64,000 bases of DNA from NCBI GenBank assembly GCA_947595585.1, contig CANQET010000007.1:39082-103081 (forward strand), in the 5' to 3' direction. Origin of the DNA: an uncultured Clostridia bacterium. Lineage in GTDB: Bacteria; Bacillota; Clostridia; Christensenellales; Borkfalkiaceae. The notes under the pieces are model-generated. The model was not told the origin of the DNA. It saw only the letters and a list, made by a program, of their open reading frames with translations, and made no database searches. The position numbers and the translations under genes were made by a program. Shown here in pieces: positions 8,539 through 15,926 of this stretch (the first letter of the stretch is position 1; every line of letters begins with the position of its first letter).

Positions 8539-9270
8539 TCATTTGAGGTCGCCGAGCTTTTCGGGCATGAATTTCCAATAGCGTACGGGCATGTAGCCGC
8601 GCATCTGCTTGAGCCGTTCGCGGGAGGGGATGTTCACGCTCTTATAGTACTTCTTCCAGAGCTCCTGCCACGCCGCCTCATCGGCGGAGAGAGCGACTTC
8701 GGCCCGATCGAGGGGAGCGGTGAAGGTGTGCGTACCGTCGTATACCGCCGCCCGTTTGCGCTTGACGTCGTGGATGACGAAGGGGCACTGCGCAAGCCGC
8801 GCACAGAAGTGGGGCAGGAGCAGGTCGCAGATATCATTATCGGGGGCGATGGGGGCATACAGCGCCCCGCTGGCGCTCTCGAGGAAGCGCACGAAGCCGT
8901 GGAAGCGGTGTACTTCGTACTCCACGCGGCGGATACAATCGTCCGCGGCGGCCGCGGCATCCTCGGCGAGCATCCCCCGCACGGGATGCTTGCGCGCGGC
9001 GAGGAGACGGAAGTAGTCGAAGGCCACCTTGTCGCGGTCGTCCGCCCCCGAACGCAGCAGAAGATCGAGATCTTGCATGCACTTGGGGTCGTAGGAGAGA
9101 AGCCGCTGTTCGGCCTTTTCGGCACGCTGGGGGTCGGCATGGACGAACACCGTCTTTTCACCCAAGCCGAGCTGTGCGCTGCGCGAGGAGAGGACGGCCC
9201 CGTCATCGGAATAGGCGGCGAGAAGCGCCGTGAGGAAGCTTGGTTTGGAACCGTCGTAAAAGTAGATCAT
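8539..9270 (-). CDS. DUF4130 protein, putative DNA metabolism protein (TIGR03915 type)
   Basis: 243 residues. The opening MIYFYDGS.PSFLTALLAAY and the core RVEYEVHRFHGFVRFLE, followed by YAPIAPDNDICDLLLPHF, are typical of the DUF4130 family that accompanies a radical SAM protein in many bacteria and is sometimes fused to uracil-DNA-glycosylase domains. The biochemical role is not established; a part in DNA repair or modification is the standing proposal. Its start overlaps the stop of the radical SAM gene by four bases, so the pair is one transcription and translation unit. The promoter of the pair carries two LexA-like boxes, which independently supports a DNA damage role. Confidence 0.88.
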   Translation of the reverse strand: MIYFYDGSKPSFLTALLAAYSDDGAVLSSRSAQLGLGEKTVFVHADPQRAEKAEQRLLSYDPKCMQDLDLLLRSGADDRDKVAFDYFRLLAARKHPVRGMLAEDAAAAADDCIRRVEYEVHRFHGFVRFLESASGALYAPIAPDNDICDLLLPHFCARLAQCPFVIHDVKRKRAAVYDGTHTFTAPLDRAEVALSADEAAWQELWKKYYKSVNIPSRERLKQMRGYMPVRYWKFMPEKLGDLK

Positions 9271-10517
9271 AATTCACCTGTGAGCGCGGTCCTTGCCGCC
9301 TGAAGTTCGCGGAAGAAGTCGAGCTGCACCGCCCCCGCCTGTGCCTCTCCCGCCGTCAGCAGTCCGCGGAGGACGGCTTGGTTTTCCGTGCCGAAGAACT
9401 TCCCGCCCGCCGTGATGAAGTGCCGCGCCCGCTTGAGGACGACCCGCATCTTCTTCAGATCCGAAAAGCCGAGCTTTGCGTATCTCCGCGCGGAGAGGAT
9501 CTTCTGTGCGCTCCTCGCTCCGATCCCGGGGACGCGGAGGAGCACTTCGAGGGGAGCGCGGTTGACTTCCACGGGGAAGAACTGCGGATTTCGAAGCGCC
9601 CAAGCGCACTTGGGGTCGAGTTCGAGGGAGAGGTTGCCGTCGTCTTCCACGATCTCCTCGGCCGAGAAGCCATAGAAGCGCAGCAGCCAATCGGCCTCGT
9701 AGAGCCTGTGCTCCCGCATGGGCTTTGCACCGACCGCAGGCAGCAAGCTATCCTGCACGACGGGCACATAGGAGGAATAATAGACCCGCTTGAGCCCGTT
9801 TGCGCGGTATAGGCTCTGGGTGAGCCGCAAGATCTGCCCGTCGGGTTCGGGCGACGCGCCGATGATCATCTGCGTCGTCTGCCCCGCGGGGAGGAAGTAC
9901 CCCTTCCGCTTTTCGGCACGGAAGGCGAGCGTCTCCCGCTGCAGCTGTTTCATGGGAAGAAGTAAGCTCTCCTTGCTCTTTTGGGGAGCGAGGAGCTTGA
10001 GGCTCGTCTCGGAGGGAAGCTCGATGTTGTAACTCATGCGGTCGGCATACTTCGCCGCCTCATGCGCGAGGAGGGAATCGGCGTGGGGGATGCCCTTCAC
10101 ATGGATATAGCCGTGGAAGTTGTACTCCGTGCGCAGCATCTTTACTGTGCGGACGAGCTGTTCCATCGCATAGTCGGGGGACTTCACGACGGCAGAAGAG
10201 AGGAAGAGCCCCTCGATGTAATTCCGCTTGTAGAAGTCCATCACGAGCGTGCAGATCTCCTCGGGCGTGGCCGTCGCCCGCGGCACATCGGCGTCCGCGC
10301 GGGACATGCAGTATTTGCAGCGGAAGATGCAATCGTTGGAGAGCAGGATCTTGAGCAGGGAGATGCACCGCCCGTCGGGGGTGAAGGAATGGCAGCAGCC
10401 CGCGGCATAGCCGTTTCCGATGCCGCCCTCGTTTTTGCGGCGGCTCCCCGAAGAAGAACAGGAGACATCGTACTTCGCGCTCTCGGTGAGAATTTGCAGT
10501 TTTTCTTCGGAGATCAT
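9267..10517 (-). CDS. Radical SAM protein, putative DNA modification/repair (TIGR03916 type)
   Basis: 416 residues from the ATG at 10515-10517. This start is preferred over a longer frame because GGGAGGAAG lies just upstream on the minus strand and a promoter with its expected start point lies between this ATG and the longer frame's beginning. The SAM/iron-sulfur motif is CIFRCKYC with Cys63, Cys67 and Cys70. A helix-hairpin-helix segment, LLRVPGIGARSAQKIL, lies at about residues 326-342, a DNA-binding element. Family members pair with DUF4130 proteins, as here. Substrate unknown. Apparent SOS control through two operator boxes at 10566-10601. Confidence 0.92.
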   Translation of the reverse strand: MISEEKLQILTESAKYDVSCSSSGSRRKNEGGIGNGYAAGCCHSFTPDGRCISLLKILLSNDCIFRCKYCMSRADADVPRATATPEEICTLVMDFYKRNYIEGLFLSSAVVKSPDYAMEQLVRTVKMLRTEYNFHGYIHVKGIPHADSLLAHEAAKYADRMSYNIELPSETSLKLLAPQKSKESLLLPMKQLQRETLAFRAEKRKGYFLPAGQTTQMIIGASPEPDGQILRLTQSLYRANGLKRVYYSSYVPVVQDSLLPAVGAKPMREHRLYEADWLLRFYGFSAEEIVEDDGNLSLELDPKCAWALRNPQFFPVEVNRAPLEVLLRVPGIGARSAQKILSARRYAKLGFSDLKKMRVVLKRARHFITAGGKFFGTENQAVLRGLLTAGEAQAGAVQLDFFRELQAARTALTGEL

Positions 10518-10539
10518 CGTCTTCCTCCCGTTTTTCTCT

Positions 10540-10568
10540 ATTATACTCCCCACAGTACGGAAAGTCAA
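10540..10568 (-). promoter_or_regulatory. Promoter of the radical SAM/DUF4130 operon
   Basis: On the minus strand TTGACT (complement of 10563-10568), 17-bp spacer, TATAAT (complement of 10540-10545). The -35 box overlaps the first LexA-like box by three bases. The ribosome site and ATG follow at the right distance. Confidence 0.85.
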
Positions 10569-10601
10569 ACGTTTGTTCCGTATTTTTCGAACTTTTGTTT
10601 G
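10566..10601. promoter_or_regulatory. Tandem LexA (SOS) boxes
   Basis: Box 1, read on the minus strand, is GGAACAAACGTTTG (10566-10579), 13 of 14 to the Bacillus-type LexA consensus CGAACRNRYGTTYG. Box 2 is CGAACTTTTGTTTG (10588-10601), 12 of 14, with both conserved half-sites (CGAAC and GTTYG) intact. Start-to-start distance is 22 bp, two helical turns. Box 1 overlaps the -35 element of the radical SAM promoter, a position suited to repression. Confidence 0.75.
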
Positions 10602-10631
10602 AAGTAATTTTTTTCGTATCTGTGAAAAATC

Positions 10632-10660
10632 TTGCATTTGTGAAAAAAATATGATATACT
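10632..10660 (+). promoter_or_regulatory. Promoter of the two-component system
   Basis: TTGCAT at 10632-10637, 17-bp spacer, TATACT at 10655-10660, facing the response regulator gene; ribosome site AGGGAGGAAAC just before the ATG at 10742. Confidence 0.75.
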
Positions 10661-10741
10661 TATTCCGCAGACCTTTCACGGGAGTTTCACCGCAAGGGAA
10701 GAAGCTCTAATTTGGGGAAGGCCGAAGATAGGGAGGAAACG

Positions 10742-11404
10742 ATGAAGATCCTGATCGTAGACGACGAAGAGATGATCCGTGCCGTGCTGCGCGAATACGT
10801 TGAGTTCGAGGGTGGCGAGGCGGAAGAGGCATCGGACGGCATGGAGGCCGTAAGAAAGTGCCGCGAGGGGGAATACGACGTCGTCCTCATGGACGTTATG
10901 ATGCCTAAGCTCGACGGGTTTTCGGCCGTCAAGGAGATCCGAAAATTTTCCTCGGTGCCCGTCATCATGCTCTCCGCCCGCGGCGAGGAATACGATAAGC
11001 TCTTCGGGTTCGAGCTCGGCTCGGATGACTACGTCACCAAGCCCTTCTCGCCCAAGGAAGTCATGGCGCGCATCCACGCCGTCGTGCGGCGGGGGCAGCG
11101 GACTCACACGGGGGAAGTCTACGAATTCGAGGGGCTGAAGATCGACGTCACGGGGCGCAATGTCTACGTCGACGGCGAGAAGGCCGACCTCACGCCCAAG
11201 GAATATGAGCTCCTCTTCTACTTCGTGCAGAATGCGGGCGTCGCCCTCACGCGGGAACGCCTCCTGAACAAAGTTTGGGGGTATGATTTCTACGGCGACG
11301 ACCGTACGGTGGATACGCATGTGAAGATGCTGCGCGGCAACCTCAAGGAATACCGCAAATTCATCATAACGCTCCGCGGGCTCGGCTATAAATTCGAGGC
11401 CTGA
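10742..11404 (+). CDS. OmpR/PhoB-family response regulator
   Basis: 220 residues from the ATG with ribosome site GGGAGGAAAC; an ATG 30 bases earlier would add ten residues not seen in the family. Receiver domain at residues 1-115 with acidic pocket Asp7/Asp8, phosphorylation site Asp51 in VLMDVMMPKLDG and the conserved lysine in TKPF. Winged-helix DNA-binding domain follows, ending with the typical NLKEYRKFIITLRGLGYKFEA. The cognate kinase starts four bases later. Target genes are unknown; no phosphate, vancomycin or antibiotic-transport gene adjoins it to suggest the signal. Confidence 0.95.
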   Translation: MKILIVDDEEMIRAVLREYVEFEGGEAEEASDGMEAVRKCREGEYDVVLMDVMMPKLDGFSAVKEIRKFSSVPVIMLSARGEEYDKLFGFELGSDDYVTKPFSPKEVMARIHAVVRRGQRTHTGEVYEFEGLKIDVTGRNVYVDGEKADLTPKEYELLFYFVQNAGVALTRERLLNKVWGYDFYGDDRTVDTHVKMLRGNLKEYRKFIITLRGLGYKFEA

Positions 11405-11408
11405 TCGC

Positions 11409-12824
11409 ATGCCCAAGGAGAATATCCGCAAAAAAACAAGGACGGCGCCGAGCCTCAATCTCATCTTGTGGTTTGCCTTCAGCATCTTTGCGCTCGTCAT
11501 CGTCATCCTCTACATCGCCGTCCAGAGCCTTCTCATCGGCACCTTTTATCGCCGTCGGGAAGTGACGACCATGCAGACCGCCGCCATCGAGTTTATCGAT
11601 TCGATCGGCGCCGACGCCACGCCCTCCGCGGCACGGCGGGCAAAGCGTTCGCTCGAGACGCGCTACGGCGTCGCCATCCGCCTCTTCGGCGTCGAAGACG
11701 GGAAGGACCTGCTCGAAGATGAAGAAGGGGAGGATTTTTCGGACCTCGCCGCGCGGCTCAGGGAGTCGTTTTCGCAGGGAAGGGGGGAGTACGTCCTCAT
11801 TTCCGAGGCCAGCGATCTTGGGTATGCGCAGATGATCACCGTGCAGGAGCGTAGTTGCTTCGTCTACGTCTCGTCCTCCGTCGCCCGCCTCAATTCCATG
11901 GAACAGGAACTCAAGTGGCTCTCTCTTGCGACGGCGCTCTTCTCCGTCGTGCTCGCGATCGTGGCGAGTGGCTTCGTCGCCATGATCATCACAAAGCCGG
12001 TTGCCGAGGTCACCGAACGGGCCAAAGAGCTTGCCCGCGGGCACTATGAGATCGCCGTGCACCGCAATTACTTCTGCTCGGAGATCGCCGAGCTCTCCGA
12101 GGCGCTCGACCACGCGCGGCAAGAGGTCTCCAAGGCCGATGCCGTGCAAAAGGAGCTCATCGCCAACGTCTCGCACGACTTCAAGACCCCCCTCACCATG
12201 ATCAAGGGGTACGCCTCGATGATCCTCGAGATCTCGGGGGACGATAAAGAAAAACGCGAACGCAATGCCCGCGTCATCATCGAAGAGACCGATCATCTCA
12301 CGGCGCTCGTCGAAGACCTGCTCGATCTATCCAAGCTCCGTGCGGGCGTGGGAGCGCGTCCGCCCGTCACCTTCAACCTTTCGGAGACGGTCTATAAGAT
12401 CGTCGGCCGCTTCGATTATCTCGTCGAGACGATGGGCTACCGCTTCGAGACGGAGATCGAGGAAGACCTCTACGCCTATGCCGATCGCGGGCGCATCGAG
12501 CAGGTCATCTACAACTTGCTCGGGAATGCCGTCAACTACACGGGGGAAGATCGGCGCGTCTTCGTCCGCCTCATGGCAAATGAGCAGGGGACCCGCCTCG
12601 AAATACAGGACACGGGCAAGGGCATTCCCCCCGAGGAGATCGATACGATCTGGGACCGCTACTACCGTGCGCAGAAGACGCATAAGCGCCCCGCACAGGG
12701 GACGGGGCTGGGGCTTGCGATCGTGAAGAGCATCCTCACCATGCAGGGGTGCCCCTTCGGTGTGACCTCAAAGGTGGGGGAGGGGAGTTGTTTTTGGGTC
12801 GAATTCCCTCTGCCGCCCGAGTGA
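11409..12824 (+). CDS. Sensor histidine kinase
   Basis: 471 residues. Membrane segment at about residues 16-38, an extracytoplasmic sensor of about 130 residues without a recognised fold, second membrane segment near 170-195, HAMP linker, then the phosphoacceptor domain with His256 in NVSHDFKTPLTMIKGY. The ATPase domain shows the N box VIYNLLGNAVNY, G1 DTGKGI and G2 GTGLGLAIVKSIL. It should phosphorylate the response regulator encoded just upstream. An ideal terminator follows, so the unit has two genes. Confidence 0.95.
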   Translation: MPKENIRKKTRTAPSLNLILWFAFSIFALVIVILYIAVQSLLIGTFYRRREVTTMQTAAIEFIDSIGADATPSAARRAKRSLETRYGVAIRLFGVEDGKDLLEDEEGEDFSDLAARLRESFSQGRGEYVLISEASDLGYAQMITVQERSCFVYVSSSVARLNSMEQELKWLSLATALFSVVLAIVASGFVAMIITKPVAEVTERAKELARGHYEIAVHRNYFCSEIAELSEALDHARQEVSKADAVQKELIANVSHDFKTPLTMIKGYASMILEISGDDKEKRERNARVIIEETDHLTALVEDLLDLSKLRAGVGARPPVTFNLSETVYKIVGRFDYLVETMGYRFETEIEEDLYAYADRGRIEQVIYNLLGNAVNYTGEDRRVFVRLMANEQGTRLEIQDTGKGIPPEEIDTIWDRYYRAQKTHKRPAQGTGLGLAIVKSILTMQGCPFGVTSKVGEGSCFWVEFPLPPE

Positions 12825-12831
12825 TGAGAAC

Positions 12832-12860
12832 AAAAAACCGCACATGGGGTGCGGTTTTTT
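12832..12860 (+). terminator. Terminator of the two-component operon
   Basis: AAAAAACCGCAC (12832-12843) pairs perfectly with GTGCGGTTTTTT (12849-12860), loop ATGGG, giving a stem that ends in the T run. Confidence 0.92.
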
Positions 12861-13640
12861 GTTTGGACTTCGTATTTGCGAACTGCGGATAAGCGGCGCA
12901 ATACTGTGTCGAACTGCGCTTTCCTTGGTTGTGTACGCCCAAGTACACTCCCTTCGGAAATGCTCGTTCTCCTTGTCTTGCTTGCTTCTCCGCAGTTTAA
13001 CGGTACCCGTTTTCGTTCCTCCAAAGCGACCTCATTCCGAGCCCCGTTAGGGGCGAGAGAATCTTAAGATACACTCGCTACGCTACTTCGCCGAACGGCT
13101 CGTGCCGTGCTTCGATAAACAATAGAAGCCCCGCACGGGGCGGTATGAGGGTTGGACTTCGTATTGGCCTCGCGCGTACCCCCCTCCATTGGAGAACAGA
13201 CCACACACCCCCTCCATTGGAGGGGGGTAGGGGGGTGGGCAGAATACGACGGAGCCCATCCCGAGCGCCCCCTTGGCTCCCCTCGTAGGGGAGCTGTCGC
13301 GGCGCAGCCGTGACTGAGGGGTTTTGGAACCCCTTCCCTCGCTAACGCGAGTACTTCCCCTAAAGGGGCAGCAAGGGGGAGGACTGCGTAGGGGCTTTCC
13401 TGAAAACGCGGCAAGGGGTCGGACTGCGTACTTGCCTGTTTTCCGCCCCACCCCCTCGGTCCCCCTCCCACGGAGGGGGTATCGGACTGCGTACTTGCTC
13501 CCACGGAGGGGGTAGCGCGTGGAATGGACTACGGAGGGGGTAGCGTGCGGAATGGACCACGGAGAGGGCATTGCTTCTCCCATTCTCAATTCTCAATTCT
13601 TCATTCTTCATTCTTCATTCTCAATTCTTCATTTTCCCGC
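12861..13640. repeat. Mosaic intergenic repeat island 2
   Basis: No gene was found. In order: a long module beginning GGACTTCGTA (12865) that contains GAACTGCGGATAAGCGGCGC and GTACGCCCAAGTACACTCCC (to about 13005; second copy in island 4); CTTAAGATACACTCGCTACG; the 59-bp palindromic unit (13085-13143); GGACTTCGTA (13154); G-rich hairpin module (13208-13250); a module with GGCTCCCCTCGTAGGGGAGC (13271-13380; second copy at 50237-50344); GGACTGCGTA at 13381, 13421 and 13494; an inverted G-rich module (13441-13480); and a low-complexity run of TTCATTC/TCAATTC repeats (13581-13634). Confidence 0.8.
13085..13143. repeat. Palindromic module copy in island 2
   Basis: Reads ACTTCGCC..AACGGCTCGTGCCG, a short loop region, then GAAGCCCCGCACGGGGCGG. 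It is related to the copies at 435-494, 48580-48634 and 49850-49904. GTGC/GCAC and CCCCG/CGGGG arms can pair. Confidence 0.75.
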
Positions 13641-13647
13641 AAATCGC

Positions 13648-13676
13648 TTGCATTCCATGCGCGGCTGTGGTATAAT
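13648..13676 (+). promoter_or_regulatory. Promoter of the TM1266-like regulator/ABC operon
   Basis: TTGCAT at 13648-13653, 17-bp spacer, TATAAT at 13671-13676; expected transcript start near 13683, leaving a leader of about 104 nt before the ATG at 13787. Confidence 0.85.
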
Positions 13677-13682
13677 TATCTT

Positions 13683-13786
13683 ACCTGAACGGAAAGGCAA
13701 CTGACCGCAAAGGGCAAACCGAGAACCTTGGGCGCCAAGTGCGCTTTACTCCCTTTGTCCTTTTTTGCGGCAAAGGGAGATTTTAT
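13683..13786 (+). promoter_or_regulatory. Structured leader RNA with ribosome-site-sequestering hairpin
   Basis: CTCCCTTTG (13749-13757) pairs perfectly with CAAAGGGAG (13771-13779); the 3' arm contains the ribosome site AAAGGGAG. An earlier CAAAGGG (13708-13714) can pair with the same CCCTTTG (13751-13757) instead, freeing the ribosome site. CTTGG-GCG-CCAAG (13727-13739) forms a further hairpin. This mutually exclusive pairing is the build of a translational riboswitch or protein-controlled leader. GCAAAGGGCAAACC resembles the first half of the c-di-GMP-I (GEMM) motif, but its second conserved block is missing, so no class is assigned. Confidence 0.6.
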
Positions 13787-14086
13787 ATGGAAAAGAACAT
13801 GCTAAACGAAGACGGCGCCACCTACGTTTCCCCCGCCGGGGAGACGAAGCGCCTCGCCGTGCTCTCCGTCATCGTAGAGGACTTGGCGCGTGCGGCCGAA
13901 GTCAACGCCCTGCTCTCGGCATACGGGCAATACGTCGTCGGACGGATGGGGATCCCCTACCGCACACGGGGCATCTCGGTCATCTGCGTCGTGCTCGACG
14001 CCCCGCCCGCCGCGGTCAACGCGCTCACGGGAAAACTCGGGGCGCTCGGCGGCGTTACGGCCAAAACGCTCTTCGGAAAAATCTGA
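13787..14086 (+). CDS. TM1266-family putative regulator of the iron-only hydrogenase system
   Basis: 99 residues from the ATG with ribosome site AAAGGGAG; a longer frame from 13739 would run through the leader hairpin. The sequence LAVLSVIVEDLARAAEVNALLSAYG...VVGRMGIPYRTRGISVICVVLDAPPAAVNALTGKLGALGGV is the ACT-like fold of the TIGR03959/TM1266 family, usually encoded with [FeFe] hydrogenase or its maturases and thought to regulate them. Molecular ligand and target are not established. An [FeFe] hydrogenase gene lies 3.4 kb downstream on the same strand. It heads an ABC importer operon and is itself preceded by a switch-like leader. Confidence 0.85.
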   Translation: MEKNMLNEDGATYVSPAGETKRLAVLSVIVEDLARAAEVNALLSAYGQYVVGRMGIPYRTRGISVICVVLDAPPAAVNALTGKLGALGGVTAKTLFGKI

Positions 14087-14124
14087 AAAAAATCAAAATA
14101 ATCGACTACAGGAGGTCACTTATC

Positions 14125-15186
14125 ATGAAAAAGACACCCATCATCCTTCTCGCCGCCGTATGCGGCACCGCCATGCTCTTTGCGGGCGCTTGTGGCGACA
14201 AGACGCCTTCTCCCGCCCCCGGCGGCCCGTGTTTCGACATCGCAGGCAGCCTTCAGGAACTCTACGGGGAGGGCGGCTATCCGCAGGCCGTGCTCGTTGC
14301 GAAGACTTCCGTCATCCAAGATGATCCCGCCGCCGTCGCCGCCATGATCTCGTATATGGACGGCGCAGAGGACTATCTCGCCTCCGCCGATCCCGCCGCC
14401 GTCGTCTCGGGCCTTTCGGGCTGCTACGCGGATGGCCTCACGCCGTCGCTCAACGCCAAAAACCTCACCAAAGAGGTCATCGCGAACTGCTCCGTGAAGT
14501 TCACCGCCGCAAAGGACGCAAAGGAGACGGTAGACGCCTTCCTGCAAAAGCTCATCGCCGTGGATGCGAGCTTCACTTCGGCCGCGGATGAAGCCTTCTA
14601 CTACGAGGGCGGCGCGGAAGCGGGCACGATCGCGGGCAGCTACGCGGTCTACGCGCCCGACGGCGCTCCCGCCCTTGCGCTCTCCTACGCCGTATCGCAA
14701 ACGGAGGGGGATGTATTCGATTATCACGTCGTCGCGGCGAATACGATCGCGGCGCAGGTGACGGGGGAAGCGCCCAAGGCAGACTTCTGCGTCCTGCCCG
14801 TCAACGCCGCTGCGAAGCTCCTCGGCAAGGGGACGAACTACAAGATGCTCGGCGTCGTCACCAACGGCAACATGTACTTCATCCGCTCGCACAACGACCT
14901 CGGCAACATCACCAAAGAGCATCTTTCCGACCTCAAGGGGATGACGGTCGGCGTCGTCCAGCTCAACAACGTCCCCGGGCTCACCCTGCAGGCGGTCTTG
15001 CAAGAGGCGGGCGTCGCCTATCAGATCGTCGACAGCAACGCTGCGCCTTCCGCGGACAAAGTCAACCTCGTTGCCTTCGCCGACGCCTCGACCGTAGGCC
15101 CCGCCGCGGGGTGTGATTACTACCTCTGCCCCGAACCCGCTGCGACCGCCAAAGTGACGGCGTTCAAAGCCCAACAATCCAAGTGA
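14125..15186 (+). CDS. ABC importer substrate-binding lipoprotein (NMT1/TauA type), apparently circularly permuted
   Basis: 353 residues, ribosome site AGGAGGT. Signal peptide with lipid-modifiable Cys23 (AGAC). Relatives of this NitT/TauT-type family run in the order YAPDGAPALAL, CVLPVN, GVVQLNNVPGLT, EPAATAKV, then LYGEGGYPQAVLVAK and the helical tail LNAKNLTKEVIANC. Here the last two blocks come first (residues 37-165) and the usual N-terminal blocks follow (YAPDGAP from residue 176, EPAATAKV at 337-344, end at 353). All family blocks are present once, in one frame, behind a normal signal, so this looks like a circular permutation and not a truncation. Ligand unknown. The permease start overlaps its stop by four bases. 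Confidence 0.8.
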   Translation: MKKTPIILLAAVCGTAMLFAGACGDKTPSPAPGGPCFDIAGSLQELYGEGGYPQAVLVAKTSVIQDDPAAVAAMISYMDGAEDYLASADPAAVVSGLSGCYADGLTPSLNAKNLTKEVIANCSVKFTAAKDAKETVDAFLQKLIAVDASFTSAADEAFYYEGGAEAGTIAGSYAVYAPDGAPALALSYAVSQTEGDVFDYHVVAANTIAAQVTGEAPKADFCVLPVNAAAKLLGKGTNYKMLGVVTNGNMYFIRSHNDLGNITKEHLSDLKGMTVGVVQLNNVPGLTLQAVLQEAGVAYQIVDSNAAPSADKVNLVAFADASTVGPAAGCDYYLCPEPAATAKVTAFKAQQSK

Positions 15187-15926
15187 AGAAGAACCTCATC
15201 TTTTCCGCCCTCGCGATCGTCGCGATGTGGCTCATATGGATCGCGGCGTATTTCATCGTACGCAACGATTACCTTCTGCCCTCCTTTTGGGCGACGTGCA
15301 GGGAGCTCGGTCGGCAGCTTATAAGCGCCGCCTTTTGGCGTGCTTTCGGGGGGACGCTCCTGCGCACGTTTGCGGCCTTTGCCGCCGCGCTCGTGCTCGC
15401 GGTCGCGCTCGCCTCGTGCAGCGTGCTCTCGGATGCCGTCCGCGCCTTCTTTGCGCCCATCGTCTCCGTCCTGCGCACGGTCCCTACCATGGCCGTCATC
15501 CTCATCCTGCTTTTGTGGACGTCGCATGCCGTAGCGCCCGTGCTCGTCTCCCTGCTCGTGCTCTTTCCCGCGCTCTATGCGGCCATGCTCGCGGCGCTCG
15601 ACGAGGCAAAGGAGAATTACGGCGCCCTGTGCCGTGCCTTCAAAGTGGGCGTTTCGCGGAAGATCTTCAAGCTCTATCTTCCCGCCGCGGCGCCGCCCGT
15701 CCTCGCGCAGGCGGGTTCCATCCTCTCGATGGGGCTCAAGATCACCGTCTCGGGGGAAGTGCTCGCCCAGACCTTCCACAGCCTCGGCGGCGCCATGCAA
15801 GACGCCCAGCTCGGCCTCGAGATCCCGCGGCTCTTCGCGCTCACCCTGCTCGTCGTGTTGCTCGGATTTTTGCTCGAGGGGGGGTGCCTTCTGCTTTCAA
15901 AATGTATCGTGAGGTGGCGGGAATGA
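15183..15926 (+). CDS. ABC importer permease (NitT/TauT type)
   Basis: 247 residues starting with GTG, which overlaps the binding-protein stop by four bases (GTGA). About six hydrophobic segments and the cytoplasmic EAA loop, here DEAKENYGALCRAF...KIFKLYLP, which docks on the ATPase. The fold and length match SsuC/TauC permeases that take up sulfonates, nitrate, taurine, thiamine precursors or similar small anions; the sequence does not tell which. The ATPase gene overlaps its stop by four bases (ATGA). Confidence 0.9.
   Translation: MKKNLIFSALAIVAMWLIWIAAYFIVRNDYLLPSFWATCRELGRQLISAAFWRAFGGTLLRTFAAFAAALVLAVALASCSVLSDAVRAFFAPIVSVLRTVPTMAVILILLLWTSHAVAPVLVSLLVLFPALYAAMLAALDEAKENYGALCRAFKVGVSRKIFKLYLPAAAPPVLAQAGSILSMGLKITVSGEVLAQTFHSLGGAMQDAQLGLEIPRLFALTLLVVLLGFLLEGGCLLLSKCIVRWRE

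Noticed and set aside
10518..10679. 54-residue N-terminal extension of the radical SAM protein
   Set aside because: The promoter and LexA boxes lie within it and the shorter start has a near-perfect ribosome site.
13064..13611. Several open frames on both strands inside repeat island 2
   Set aside because: They translate the palindromic modules into Pro/Gly/Arg-rich text and the same text appears in the other islands.
13701..13740. c-di-GMP-I (GEMM) riboswitch
   Set aside because: Only the first conserved half, GCAAAGGGCAAACC, is matched; the GACGCAAAGCC block and the receptor helix are absent.
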